NCBI GenBank assembly: GCA_026770025.1
Contig: JAMXDE010000003.1
Span: forward strand, 2,728,001-2,792,000
Direction: 5' to 3'
DNA length: 64,000 nt
Origin: Craspedostauros australis
Lineage: Eukaryota > Bacillariophyta > Bacillariophyceae > Mastogloiales > Achnanthaceae
The position numbers and the translations under genes are program-made. Of the stretch, positions 10,761 to 22,259 are shown one piece after another (the stretch's first letter is position 1; every line of letters begins with the position of its first letter). The notes under the pieces were generated by a model. It was given only the letters and a program-made list of their open reading frames with translations, was not told where the DNA came from and ran no database searches.

Positions 10761-11568
10761 TGCTGCTGGTTTCGGATGTGACTCGTGCAATTCCCTGCTT
10801 TCGTTTACTATGGGTATGAAGGCGCAATCGTCAGCAGCCTACTAATAGTACGACTACATGCTGTACCAGTGTCGTCGGAAGTATCGTGCTCGTTCGGTGT
10901 GTTTGGCGGTGCGCATTTAGTACAGCGTATCGCGACAGGTTTTCCAATCCAATCTCCCACGTCATACAAATCGTATTAATCAAAGTACTTGTTCGAGGTT
11001 GTACTCAGGAACAACTCCCGTTGACTCCAAACAGCTCCTACCAGAGAACACAATGGCCAAGCCAACACATCTTCTGTGGCCCAGCGCACACTTTGACACA
11101 TCGGAAGACGCGGCACCACATCATGCATCCCTGCTGTCAACATCGCACATCAACCGCGCACAAAGGCTATTGCGGGTGCTGCGAAGGACTTTCGCAAATC
11201 CCAGTTATTTTATCATGTTATAGAATACTACCGAGACTTCTGGAGCCCCCAAACTGGCTTTTCTCTGTTCTTCGCTGAGGAAACAGGCACCAATCTCGAC
11301 GCATGCACAAAACGAGTACGTGTACTTGGCGAGTCCGGACAGATGGTACGGCTAGATTCGATGAGGACTTGTATGGTGGACGGTGAAAGGAAAGGAGATG
11401 CCCTAGATTCTTGGCGTTATCGGGACTGCTCCCGATGCTTTGCATGGCGATGCATCTCTGCGAGTAGAGAGTAATCTGCTTTCCATTGAGATGAATCGAG
11501 TCAAGTTGCGTTACGTTGCCGTTGTGAAGCACCGGCCAAAATCTATTGTACGTACAGCTGAGATCATC
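10761..11568. other. Intergenic region upstream of the GT92-like gene
   Basis: About 0.8 kb between the ATG of the GT92-like gene and the 3' end of the ARF-GEF gene, both on the minus strand. Apart from the promoter candidate at 10846-10857, I see no gene or repeat. Confidence 0.5.
10846..10857 (-). promoter_or_regulatory. Candidate promoter element GTAGTCGTACTA
   Basis: On the minus strand this matches the 12-mer at 4174 and 6587 in 11 of 12 positions. It lies 85 nt upstream of the GT92-like ATG (10760), in the same orientation relative to its gene. Confidence 0.33.
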
Positions 11569-14500
11569 TCATGGCGCTGAGATGCTATCTGCTTCAGTTG
11601 CTGTCGTCTCCGTCTCATCTGTGCTGCTGTCGCCCTTCTTTGTCAGCGCGACATTCTTCGTCGACCCGCCAGCTGCGCCGACCTTTTCCAACACACCCAG
11701 GAAGGTCTCGCTGGCCCACGTGCTGTACCGCTTCTCCCCGCCGAATGACGGACTCGCCATGTGGTTGGAGAGGAATGTGACGGTTTGCAGGGTGTACTGG
11801 AACAGCGGCTTGACACCCCCCTTGCGCCCGTACCGCAGATTCGTCTCGGCCAACGCAGCCACGTCTTTCGTGAACTCCGTCAGCACCTTCCAATTGCTCT
11901 TCCTTTGCGTCAGGCTCGGCAGAACCTTGACGATTATCTGGCCGAGGATGGAGAAGGCATGCACTCTGGAGACGTCAGCGTCGAGGCTCGGTTGCTTGGA
12001 AACCATGAGCTGCAGGATCGTCACCCATTTTTCGTCCTCTACGTCCTCGGTCTCCGTTGACATGACGTGTCGTTGGAAGTATTCCCAGCCCACCTTGGAT
12101 GCGTCGGGGTCGTCCGATTTGCAAACGCTGTAAAATGCAATGGCCACTCGGTACCACAGCTCTTCATCTGGGACCAGCCGAGGAGGCGTCGCACCTCCGT
12201 TTTTCGTCACGTGCTGGATCTGATTGATTTTGACGGTATGCTTGTACGTCTTTTCTACGCATGCCATCGCTGGATTTGCGAGTGACACGTCCCCGCTATA
12301 TGCGCCGTAGATGTATTTGAACAAAACCCGCTGGAGTGTGGTGCATGCCACGACCGAAAGGGTCGGCTTTTCCTTGAGCAGCTTCGAGTACACTTTCAGG
12401 CTCCCGCCTTCTGCTTCCGATGGCACGGCGAATTCCACGGTTGACGCGATGCCGTCAAAGACGAGACCGCGGGCCGCCGTGTAGATGGCGAGCATGTCGA
12501 AGAGATCGCCGATGCATTTCCATTCATCCTGCGATTGGAACAGGAAGAATGAAGACCGCAGGATGATGGCGAGACCGCAGGCCATGCGGTCCGAGATGTA
12601 TCCCATGAAGTCACCTCTGGGCAGAGTCGACATCTGAACCAACGACTTGCTCAGTTCGGGTCGGATCTGCGTGTTTGTGCGTCAAGACAATACCGATGGT
12701 GGCGGCGACGGCGACGACGATAATGTTGAGGGGAAGAAAAATAGTTGTCGTGATACCAGTGTTGATGCGCAACGCAGCCAACACATGAATGCATGAATAC
12801 GAAAAGCACGCAGTCGGGCAGGTGGTGTTTTTGTGAGGTGGAGTGCGAATAAGCATTGGATCATGTACCGCACTCGTTTAAGTACACTCAGATTGAGAGA
12901 GGGAGGGATACAGACAAAGACATTTGGTACACACCAGCTCTTTTCCAGCACAACACACAACCACGAGCGCACATCCAGTTCCAGTCACACTGCTGGGAGC
13001 AACGATCACACAAACAACACATATCAAATAACAAACGACACACTGCAATACGTACATTTGCGTAAAGATGGATGCTCGATCTCAGCATTGTGACGATCAT
13101 CCGCTCCACCAAAAATGGAAACGGTGGCTCCTCCTCATCCTTCATCTTGGAAAGGAAGGATTGAAACTTGACTAGGAACAGCGGGAACAGCTTGGAAGCT
13201 CGTTCGCGGTTGGCCAGCAACGCGCGGGTGGCGAGTTCCAGAGCGAACGCCCTGTGCTGCTCGAAGGTCGGGGTCCGCGTCGACGAAAAGTCGTCGATAT
13301 TCTCCAGCAGTTTGGCGATGCTGTGCTTGACGATGGGGAAGCGCACCTTCGATGTCAAAAGCATGAATTTATCGATCTCCGATCTCTCTGCGACCTGTAG
13401 CAGCGTGCGAGCGTTAGCGGCCAGCTCCGTCCGTTCCGATCCCATATCAATTTCCAAAATGGGCGGTTCAGCATCCAACTCATCTCCGTCTTCTCGCCTC
13501 CCGCGCTTTCCAAACAGAGGAAGACGGAACCACCCTTTACGATCAGCGGGGTTCTCCTCGTTTGAACCTCGGTAGTAGTCGTCCAGGATTCGTTGCGATT
13601 CGTCGGCGTACGGTGACAGGGGGAGCACGTTGCCGTCGCTGTCGGCAAAGTCATCAAGGTCCGCCAATCCGGCAGGCAGAGCTCGCGCGTCACGCATCAC
13701 GCACAGCACCTCGATGAGCGATGGCCAGGCCTCGCGGACTCGAGGGAAGAGCGCTCGCACTATTTTCAGGGCCATGTGGAGTGCCAGCAGCCCTCTGTAG
13801 GCAGCGCTTCCGGATATATCAGTCCGCTTGGGGTCGACGGATGTCATCTCCCTGGCCCTCAGGAGTGCCTGGGGGATGGGCGAGTCTGGATCCACGAGAC
13901 TCATGGTTTCGTCGTCCTCTGGCGAGGGGTTGATGGGCGCGCCGCTTTCGATGCCGGAGAATTCGAGGGAGATGCAACCGACGACGAAGTCTCTGCCATG
14001 GATGAGCAAGAAGTTGAGGATGTCGTTGAGGATCTTGTCCAGACCGAAGAACGTGCTGATCTTGGCCATCTGCTCGAATCCCTTCAGCGTCTCCACGATG
14101 GTGCCATCATCCCACGACCGCACGAATGCACTGGAGAGCGCCTTCAGTGCTGGCTTGGCAATGGAAAGGAACATGTCCTTCTCGTGGACACCGGCCTGGT
14201 ACATCGTCTTGCGGGCTTCGTCCACGGTCGTGAACAGCGGCGTGGCGACATTCTTTGCCAGCAGATCATCCCAGGCCGAACGGATGTCCTCGGCCGTGGT
14301 AGCGTCGGAGCTTTTGATGAACTCTCCGATCTCGCGCTGCAGCTGGATCTCCGTTTGCTTGATGTGCTCGTAGAGGGCCTTGAGCATGTCTCCCGGGAGA
14401 TCTTCGCCATCGTTGATGCCGCGGTTGTTCCGGATGAATTGTTCGCAAGTCATGCGGTTTTGGTCCTTGATGGTTGGGTTGTGGAGATCGGTGTTGAGCA

Positions 14501-16805
14501 TGATCGTGGAGAAGGCCAAGACGAAGACGGCGTCGGAGCTCTTGAAGATGGAGCCTTCGCCTTGCTGGCGGTACAGTTCCTTGGAGAATGCCTCCATGAA
14601 ACGGTCGATGCACTGCGCTTCGCCTGGCATCCTGAACTTGGAGAGGAAGAGACGCAGGCACGATGCGAAATCTGTGTCCTTGGAGAAGTCGAAGAGCTGG
14701 ACGAACTCCTCACGGACTTCGTGTTCGAAGGGGTAAGAGCTCGCTGGGCCGATGCCGAGGTACTCGCCGATCTTGGCTTTGTCGAGGCCAGGCGCCGAGT
14801 ACAGCATCTTCGCGACGCTGTGCGCAGTGTCATCGATGAGCTTGAATTCCTTGGCGATTTGAATCCACTCCTTGCTGGTGACGCGGTCGTTGAATTCCTT
14901 GGCGACCTTCGACCAGGCGTGCTTCTTCTGCTTGCGTTCGCGCAGCTCTTCTTCCGTGACTTGCTCGCCCGCCTCGTCCTCCATGGAATCTGAGTTTGAA
15001 AATGACTTGGACGAACGCGCGTTGCTGCAACGTCGGGCGATGGAATCGATGATGGCCATGAGACCTTCGAGGGCGAGGATGTTGAGCACGTTGAGGGGGA
15101 CTTCGGCTGCCGCGGCCGCCGCCTTGAGCGCGATGGCTTTGTTCTGCTGCTGGATGCCCGGCCGACCGAGGCCCCTCTCGACGGACCGGTCCATCTCCAC
15201 CGTCAGATGCGTCTCGCCTGTGCAGAAGCCGGATGGTGCCGCCACGTTGCCCAAGGTCGCGCATATGCAGTCGTAGAGGTTGGTGCACTGGACGTCGCAG
15301 TCGTAGTTGAGGTAGATGTCCTTCATGAGCGCTGGTTCCTGGCAGAATTCCAGCAAACTCTCGAGCGCCACCTCGCGCTCCTCGAAGACGTCTGAATGCT
15401 CGGCGATTCTGAGATGGACGCTGGTGAGGAAGACCTCGAGTGGGACCTTGATGTGATTGCGGATCGTTTGGAAGAGGTTGAAGATGACCCTGAGCGTGAG
15501 GTTGAGGATGACGAGGTCGTGCGTCGTGCTCCACTGCAGCAGGAACTTGCAGAGGTCGTTCTGCAGGATGGCCACCTCGTTGGGCGAGGGGTCGTCCCTC
15601 ATGGTTTCCAGCGCGATGTTGACCAAGGACAGTGAGTTGACGGCGTAGGCATCCGAATTTTGCTGCGGGTTGAGGAGGGACGCTAGCTTGGCCAAGATGG
15701 CCTCCCTGACCTTGCGCAATTCCGACTGGCAGAAGACGTGCAGGACCATCTGACCGAGCGCGTCGGAGGCCGCGCTCTTGAGCAAGCCGCTGGCGTGCTT
15801 GGCGCGATGGGAGACGTGCAGACAGGTGTCCAGGAGGCCGACGACGAGAGCAGTTTCCAGCAAATGCGATGCGTAGCGCACCACCAACGCGGACAGCTCG
15901 AGCAATTTGAGCACGACCTGCTCATCCTCCCTCTCCTGCGTGCCCACGTTGAAGACGTTGCGCGTGACGCGGTCCTGATTTCCCGGCACCGTGTCGGACG
16001 CTCCGTTGGTCTCCTCGAAGGTGCACTGCAGCAGCGCATCCGCAATGGTGGCGTATGACTTTGGCGCGCTGGCGTTGTTGAAGAATCCGTAGAGGAGGAA
16101 CTTGTGCAAGGCGTTGAGCGCGGCGCCCGTGATCCTCGCGCTGATATCCCTGCCGCGAATGGCGGCGCAGAATGGTTGCAGGTACATCCTCGGTTCCGGC
16201 TGCCTTTGGTGATGCAGCACGTCCCACTCCCCCAGCATCGAATGCAAGTCTCTGAGCTGCAGCAGCAGCGGATGATGTTCGTCGGTGGGCAGTTCCTCGA
16301 CGAAGCGGAGAGGGGACACGTACCTGGCGTCGGCCCTCATGGCGTTGAGAACGTTGTGAATCTCGCCCTTGATGACCTTGCACACGCTGGTTGGATGGAT
16401 GAGGAGCGCTGGCGATGCTGTTTGCGGGAACGGCATGGGAGGGCTTGCTGATTGAGGCATCGACGCACCGTGTGGCTTGCCGCGCGGACCCCGTCCGTTC
16501 ATGTGCTTGCCGGATTGCGGATGGGGCCGATTCTGGCCGTGACCCCGGCCCTCGCCATTGCGACGTTGCTGGGGATGCTGCGGTCTCCTCTGCGCTCCGG
16601 GTTTGGCCTTCCCATCATGCGCGATGCCGTTGCCGTTGCCAGGGCCGCCCTGTCTCGGCATGGGCTTGCCGTCTGGATTGCCGTTCTGGCTGCGATACCT
16701 GGGGTTCGAGAGACGGTTGTTGTTGGCCGTTCCGTTGCTGATCGGCGGGCTGCTGTTGCCCGCAGGTCGTGTTGCGTTCATTGGAGCCATGTTTCCATTC
16801 CGCAT
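11569..16805 (-). CDS. ARF guanine-nucleotide exchange factor, GBF1/GNOM type (Sec7 domain), two exons
   Basis: CDS complement(join(11569..12633, 13056..16805)), 1,604 aa. The single intron 12634..13055 has donor GTACGT and acceptor CAG, phase 0. Large GBF1/GNOM-class ARF-GEFs load GTP on ARF at the Golgi to start vesicle coating. The first 125 residues are G, P, N and Q-rich. DCB/HUS-like helices follow ('LRDLHSMLGEW', 'MYLQPFCAAIRGRDISARI'). The Sec7 domain lies at about 640-815, with the glutamic finger E729 in 'FRMPGEAQ' and 'FSTIMLNTDLHNP'. Helical HDS repeats continue downstream. The second exon continues the HDS pattern ('SDRMACGLAIILRSS', 'DEWKCIGDLFDML'), which supports the join. Length fits the family (about 1,450-1,860). 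GBF1 class is chosen over BIG from the overall motif pattern; this is less certain than the ARF-GEF call. Confidence 0.9.
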
Positions 16806-18138
16806 GGCTTCGGTTGGATTGTGCTGGGGTGCTTGTCACCCACCACCAGAGAGTTGTCCGCGTTTGTTGTGTGCTGCCTGTGTGCTTGCTGTGCTTGCTG
16901 AGTGCTTCCTGTGTTGATAGGTGAGAATGCAGAGCACCTATGGGAATCTGTGGTGCTGATACTGGTGCGACTATGGCGGAGTGGCGTGGCAAAGTTTGCT
17001 TGTTGAGGTTGCTCCGGTTGCGGTTCTGGGCACTTGTCTCTTGGAGAGCAGTGCTGTCGTGTGCCTTGTCTTCTCGTCTCGTCTCTTTTGGTTGATCGCT
17101 TTCCCTTGTGCTCTCTGAGGCATTCGCGCGCTGTTCCGATGCAATCCGTGCTCTTGCGAGTTGATTTCTAGATTCGGCGAGTTGAGGGGATGCCTGTGAA
17201 TGTCTGTGAATGTTGCCGAGCAGAGAGTCGCCCTACGTATGGTCCGACTATCGATCTGGATCTGCCGTGTTATACCTACGAATTCGATGCCTTTCCTGCT
17301 TCGAATGTCCTTTGCACAGTGCGGATCGTAGTCCAGTTCGTTTGAGCTCGTGTGAACCTCGGGTCTGTTCTCGAAATGGATTCTTCCGCGATCGGTCTTT
17401 TGGCTCAGCCCCCTCTCGATCCAGTGTCTGTTGTGCGCGTCGGTCACTTTCCCTGCGTCGCTTTCTTGTCGTGGAGCGCGATTGTGGTGTTGCTATTCTC
17501 TCTCGACAGCACGCTCGATGTTGTTGTGCCGTGCGATGGTTGCGATTGGGAGTGAGCAGAAGCAAAGTGGATGTTGTGCAATGGACACACAAGGAGAATG
17601 TTGTTGTGCTTGCAGACTGGTTGCCATGCGCACAAGAGAAGAGTGATCTCTTGCTTCCCAATCTGTTTTCGACGACGCTTCGCGTTGTTGCCGTCGTCGT
17701 CGTTGCTAAACCGCGTGCAGTATCGCGCCACAACGAAGGGGGAAAAAATCTGTTTTTCGCCCACCGGAGTCTCAAATGACCCCTTGGTCCTTTTTGAGCC
17801 TGGCGGAGGCGACGTATCCAAACCACTTCGTTCCGCGGTGTGCAGAATCTGCACGAAAACGAACGACAGTATCAACGAGAATGTCTTGATTCGTAATCAT
17901 AAATGAAGCAAAGGAGGAAAATGCAGGAATTTCTCACAGATATCGTCCGTTCTGATGCATTTTCAGCACCTATTTTAGGCTGATTCTGCTCAAACGGACC
18001 AGACATTGTCTCCTTTTTGCGTCCACAACTGCCCAACATGTTGCATCTGCATCCGACGGATCTGCAACATTCATGTTCTTGCTACCGCTTCAGAGTACAA
18101 TCGTCGAGTTGCGCGTCTGCCTATCTCATTTACCTACT
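16806..18138. other. Intergenic region, promoter side of ARF-GEF and 3' side of Sec63
   Basis: 1.3 kb with short open frames of about 190 codons on both strands (17.2-17.8 kb). These are R/S-rich, overlap each other antisense, and match no family, so I do not call them. 'GGTCCGACTAT' near 17230 resembles the GTAGTCGTACC element with mismatches. Confidence 0.45.
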
Positions 18139-20495
18139 CTACTTTTGCGTGTAAACCTCTTCGACTTCATCATCGTCGCTGTCATCATCGTCGTCGTTGG
18201 CCTGTCGGGCCTTCTTGAGCTGCTCCTTCTTGAGGGCGGCGTCGGACTTGGGGGCGATGGCGGGTTCGTTCTTGTCGTCGTCATCATCATCGGAATCGTC
18301 GTCGGAATCATCGTCCGAGTCCTCCTCGATGTTGGCGTTCAGCATCTCCTCGAACAGGGTCGGCTCGTCATCCAGCGCGGCGTCGTCGGGGTGCATCTTG
18401 TACTCTGGCAGCGCGGCGTTGTCCAGCGTGGTGAGGCTCACCTTCTGCGATTGGTCCAGGCCCACGTAGGCGCTGGACATCACGTGGAGGTCGAATTCGT
18501 ACGTGCCCACCCGCGGGGCGAGGAATTTGATGGGGTGCTTCACGACGCGGTCCGCGTTGCCCACCTTCTCGATGGAGATGATCTTGCCCTCCTTGGTACC
18601 GAGTATGATCCACCAGGCCTCCTGCTTGGGGTACGGGAAGTGGGGGGCATGCACGAGTCCTGCCTTCTCGCCTTCCTTCAGGTTGTTGCGCGTGATGGTG
18701 ACGCGGACCGTGCAGAGGTCGCCTTCGTACACCTTGTCATCCTCGTCGTCATCGACGAAGACCTTGCTCTCGACGGTGATGTCGGGAAGGATCTTGAGGT
18801 AATCCATCACGTCCTTCTTCTGCTCCTCCGAGAACTTGGCGAGGCCCTTCTTCTGCTCATCCGGCACCTGGCGGTATTCGACGATTGTGGACGCCTTGCC
18901 CTTGCCGGTCTCGCAGTGCTTGACCTCCTCGGGCGTGAAGTGCGGAAGCTGCAGCAACGTGGAGTCCTTGACCCACATGGCTTGGGTGACGTACTGACCG
19001 AACTCGATGCAGTTCACGGCGGTTTGCAGGGAATCCTGGTGCTTGCAGACGCTGATCATGGCGTCGACGAGGCTGCTGGAGACGCGCAGCATGTAGTTGA
19101 GATCCTCGACCATGAGCGCGTCCTTGATGGTGCTGGCCTTTCTCAGGAGGTGGGAATGCATGAGGACGTTGCCCTTGACGCAGACGGGGTGGTTGTACTT
19201 TGGCTTCTGCATCTGCGCCTTGACGAGCGACATGAGCTGCGCGATCTGCGACTTGTCCTCCGCCGATTTGGGGACGTTGCGCTTTCTGAATTCCGCGCTG
19301 CCGGCCACGACTTCCGGCAGCGACTTGACCAGGGTGTGCTCGTTGAGGGTGAAGTGGTACCACGAGTAGGTGTCGTACATGACGTCGTTCTCTCCGAACT
19401 TGGAGGAGTCGGTGTAGTAGGTCCAGACGCAGAATGGGATGACGCCGACCATGATGATGAGGTAGACCATGAGGACGAGGTTGCGGTTGCCGGTGTCGAG
19501 GAGGAAGTCCGGGAGGCCGATGCTGACCTCCAGCGATTGCTTGCCGTCCGGATTTCCGTACTTCTCCCAGTTCTCACGCGCGGTCTCATCGGTGAGGGAT
19601 TCGTAGGCTTTGGAAATCATCATGAAGCGTGCCTCGGCTGCTCTGTCTCCCGGGTTCTTGTCAGGATGGAACTTGAGAGACAGGGTTCTGTAGGCCTTCT
19701 TGATGACCTTCGCGTCGCTGTTGGAATCGATCTCGAGGATGGAGAAGGGATCGAAGGAGTTGACCTGACCGTCGCTGGCGACCGAGGTGCTGAGCCACAG
19801 GAAAAGCGCGGTGAGCATGAAGGTGAGGATGAAGTTGAAGACGAAGCCCTTCGATTTGAGCACGTTGCCCAATCCCTTCCTCTCCTTTTTGAGGTTTTCC
19901 GCCTTGGCCTTTTCAGCGGAAGTGCGCGTGATGGCCCCCAGCTTTTCATCGGTGATGAAGAGCGCATTGTATATCGTGCCGATGATCGAGATCCATGCTG
20001 TGATTTGGTTGATGGGGTCGATTGGGTGGGTGGAACAGAATGAGGAAGATGGGATGTGACGAGGTGGGGAAGGAGACGATGGAGATGTCAGAACGCAGTC
20101 GTCAGCAGTGAAACGACTATTGTCACACAATGTAATGTAAAGCAATGGAATATAAAGCAATATGATGCAATGTGCTATGCTGTGCATGCATTGGCAGTCT
20201 GCTCTGGCTTGATCTGAAGAACCACAGGCCCCTGATGATTCTATCTCAGCCATCAAACGCAGCTGCGCACTTGCTGTTGCGTGTGCTCAGACTTTCCCTG
20301 GCTCATCTGGAATGAACGTTGATGAATGATCGCATTGGCGACTTTGTGCGGAGCAATCGGGCATGCCGCCCAACGCCTGCTTCATTTCAGACCATCATAC
20401 TGGTTGGAAGACGCAATGGACTCACATGGGACGATGTACAGCGTGATGAAGCTGAGCGCGAAGAAGTAGAAGGCGGAGTTGTCGTACTGCAACAT
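18139..20495 (-). CDS. SEC63: Sec63, ER translocon J-domain subunit, two exons
   Basis: CDS complement(join(18139..19997, 20426..20495)), 642 aa. Intron 19998..20425 (428 nt) has donor GTGAGT and acceptor CAG, phase 1. Exon 1 encodes only 23 codons, starting 'MLQYDNSAFYFFALSFITLY', which matches the first membrane helix of Sec63. A second helix lies near residues 65-85 and a third at about 195-215. Between helices 2 and 3 is the lumenal J domain ('FDPFSILEIDSNSDAKVIKK') with the HPD at 134-136, which recruits BiP/Kar2. The cytosolic SEC63/Brl domain follows, and the C-terminus is strongly acidic (D/E runs), as in the family. Sec63 works with Sec61 in post-translational import. Reading straight through the intron would give a false N-terminus. 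Confidence 0.93.
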
Positions 20496-22259
20496 CTTGT
20501 GGTTGGTGCCTTCGTGCGGCTTTCTGTTTGTCTTGGTGTTGGTTGTCTTGGTGGTGGTTGGCCTGGTGTATGCCTTTGACCTCTGCTTTGAGTATGTCTA
20601 CTCTATCTGTGTCTGTCTCTGCCTCTGTCTCAGTCAATGCAGGGTGTGATTCGAAATGCTTCCACTCTCTGGAAGATGTTGTTGCTGTTGTTGTTGTGGT
20701 GTGTGTGCGTGCGTGTGATTCAACGAAGGAAGAAACTCCACTGTTGCGTTGTTGTGGATCCAACGTCTCCCGTTTGCGGTGTGTGTCTGTCCGTGTGTGT
20801 GCTTGGTTGTGCTTGGTTGTGCTTGGGGAGTGTGGTGTGAGTTGGGGTTGGTGGTTGGTGCGTTGCTTCAACCACACACACGCAACGCCTCGAACAACAT
20901 GGAAAACAGCGATGATGGTGGACACAACCACACAACAAACTGCTCGAGTCACAGAGCGTGAACGAATGAAACACGCGGCATGAAACGTGTTGAACAAGTT
21001 GACTTGATCGATTCCACGTGGCATCAAATCGTACTGTGTCAGATCATAAGGTATGTCATATTGTAACCGTTTATATAAGTCATATATTATGTCTGTCTGT
21101 ACCACGGCATTCATCACTGGCCGAACAAGAACAAACCGACGAAGAACTCGGACATTGATGCGACATGAGGTTGTGACTCATTCCAGAATTTTGACACGTC
21201 AAGGTTCCAACCAACGCTTCGATCAAACGCAAGAACCGCCGCGCGCCAACACGTTTTCTGGCATCACGGCTTGTCGGAACTGATGAGAACTGTCTCTCAG
21301 TTGGGAGTTGGCGATGTGTTGATGTGTGTCTGTGAAGTGTTGCAGTTGCAAAGGATTGGAGTGCTTTTGGTGGATGTCTGCTGCGTGACACAGACACTCA
21401 AAGACCACACCAGAAAGCAGACCACAGAGAGCGAGTCGCTGAGAGTGAAGGGAAGCAACAGTCGAGGACCACAGAGAGGACTGGAGAACCTGCGCAACAC
21501 ATCCACATCCACAGACACGCACAATCAGATTCACACATTCAGATTCACAGATCCAAACAACGAACAACGAGCAACCGCACAAGAGAGGGCAAACGCAACA
21601 GATTCGACAAGCTGAACGGACTGAACAAACTGAACAAACTGAACAGATCTACGTACAAAGACTCTTCAGGGAGCTCGTACGACTATTGTCGGAACACATC
21701 CATCCAGCCAACCAGCAACATTCCAATACTCGTGCGCGCGACAAGTCTGAGACCGCCGTCGTCGCCAAGGTGAAGCATCAACTCTCTCTCTCTCTCTCTC
21801 CATTCGCAACAACTCCCGACGAGCAGTCCGCACAGAAAGCCACCAATTGACAAATCACAGCAGGACACAAGTCCAATCCCTCTCTTCTCTTCAGAGGCCG
21901 CCAGCTGCCTTTTGTGACTGCTGTCGCTGTTGCGGCTCATACGAGTATCACACAAGTATCACACGAGTATCACTGCAGGTGTCATTGTCAGCGTTGTCAT
22001 CTTCATCAGTATCAACGGCAACACCAACGGCAACACCAAACAAAGCAAAGCGAACAGCTCCCGCGACGCAAACTTCAACAGAGAGGCGTAAACACATCGC
22101 ACCACAGCATCAAGGTTCCGAATTCCGCACGACAGAGTCGCAGAGCCTTGGTGTTGGTCCGATCGATGCCGAAGCAGACGCAGGTGACCATAGTTGCAAC
22201 ACTCATTTCAATTTGAACACGACACAACACAACACATCAACGACAGAACATATATCACG
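20496..22259. other. Long divergent intergenic region with simple repeats
   Basis: 1.76 kb between Sec63 (-) and a secretory protein (+). It holds GT-rich tracts (20690-20860, including several copies of TTGTGCTTGG), a CT run at about 21781-21799, and repeated CACA/GTATCACAC units near 21945-21975. No convincing gene or RNA was seen. A 'CGTACGACTAT' match to the promoter candidate occurs near 21677. Confidence 0.45.

Noticed and set aside
13776..14993. 405-codon + strand frame opposite the ARF-GEF Sec7 region
   Set aside because: Antisense shadow; the minus strand carries the Sec7 motifs.
18073..20043. 656-codon open frame on the + strand opposite Sec63
   Set aside because: It is the mirror of the GC-rich third codon positions of Sec63; its L/V/D/E-rich product matches nothing, while the minus-strand frame is clearly Sec63.
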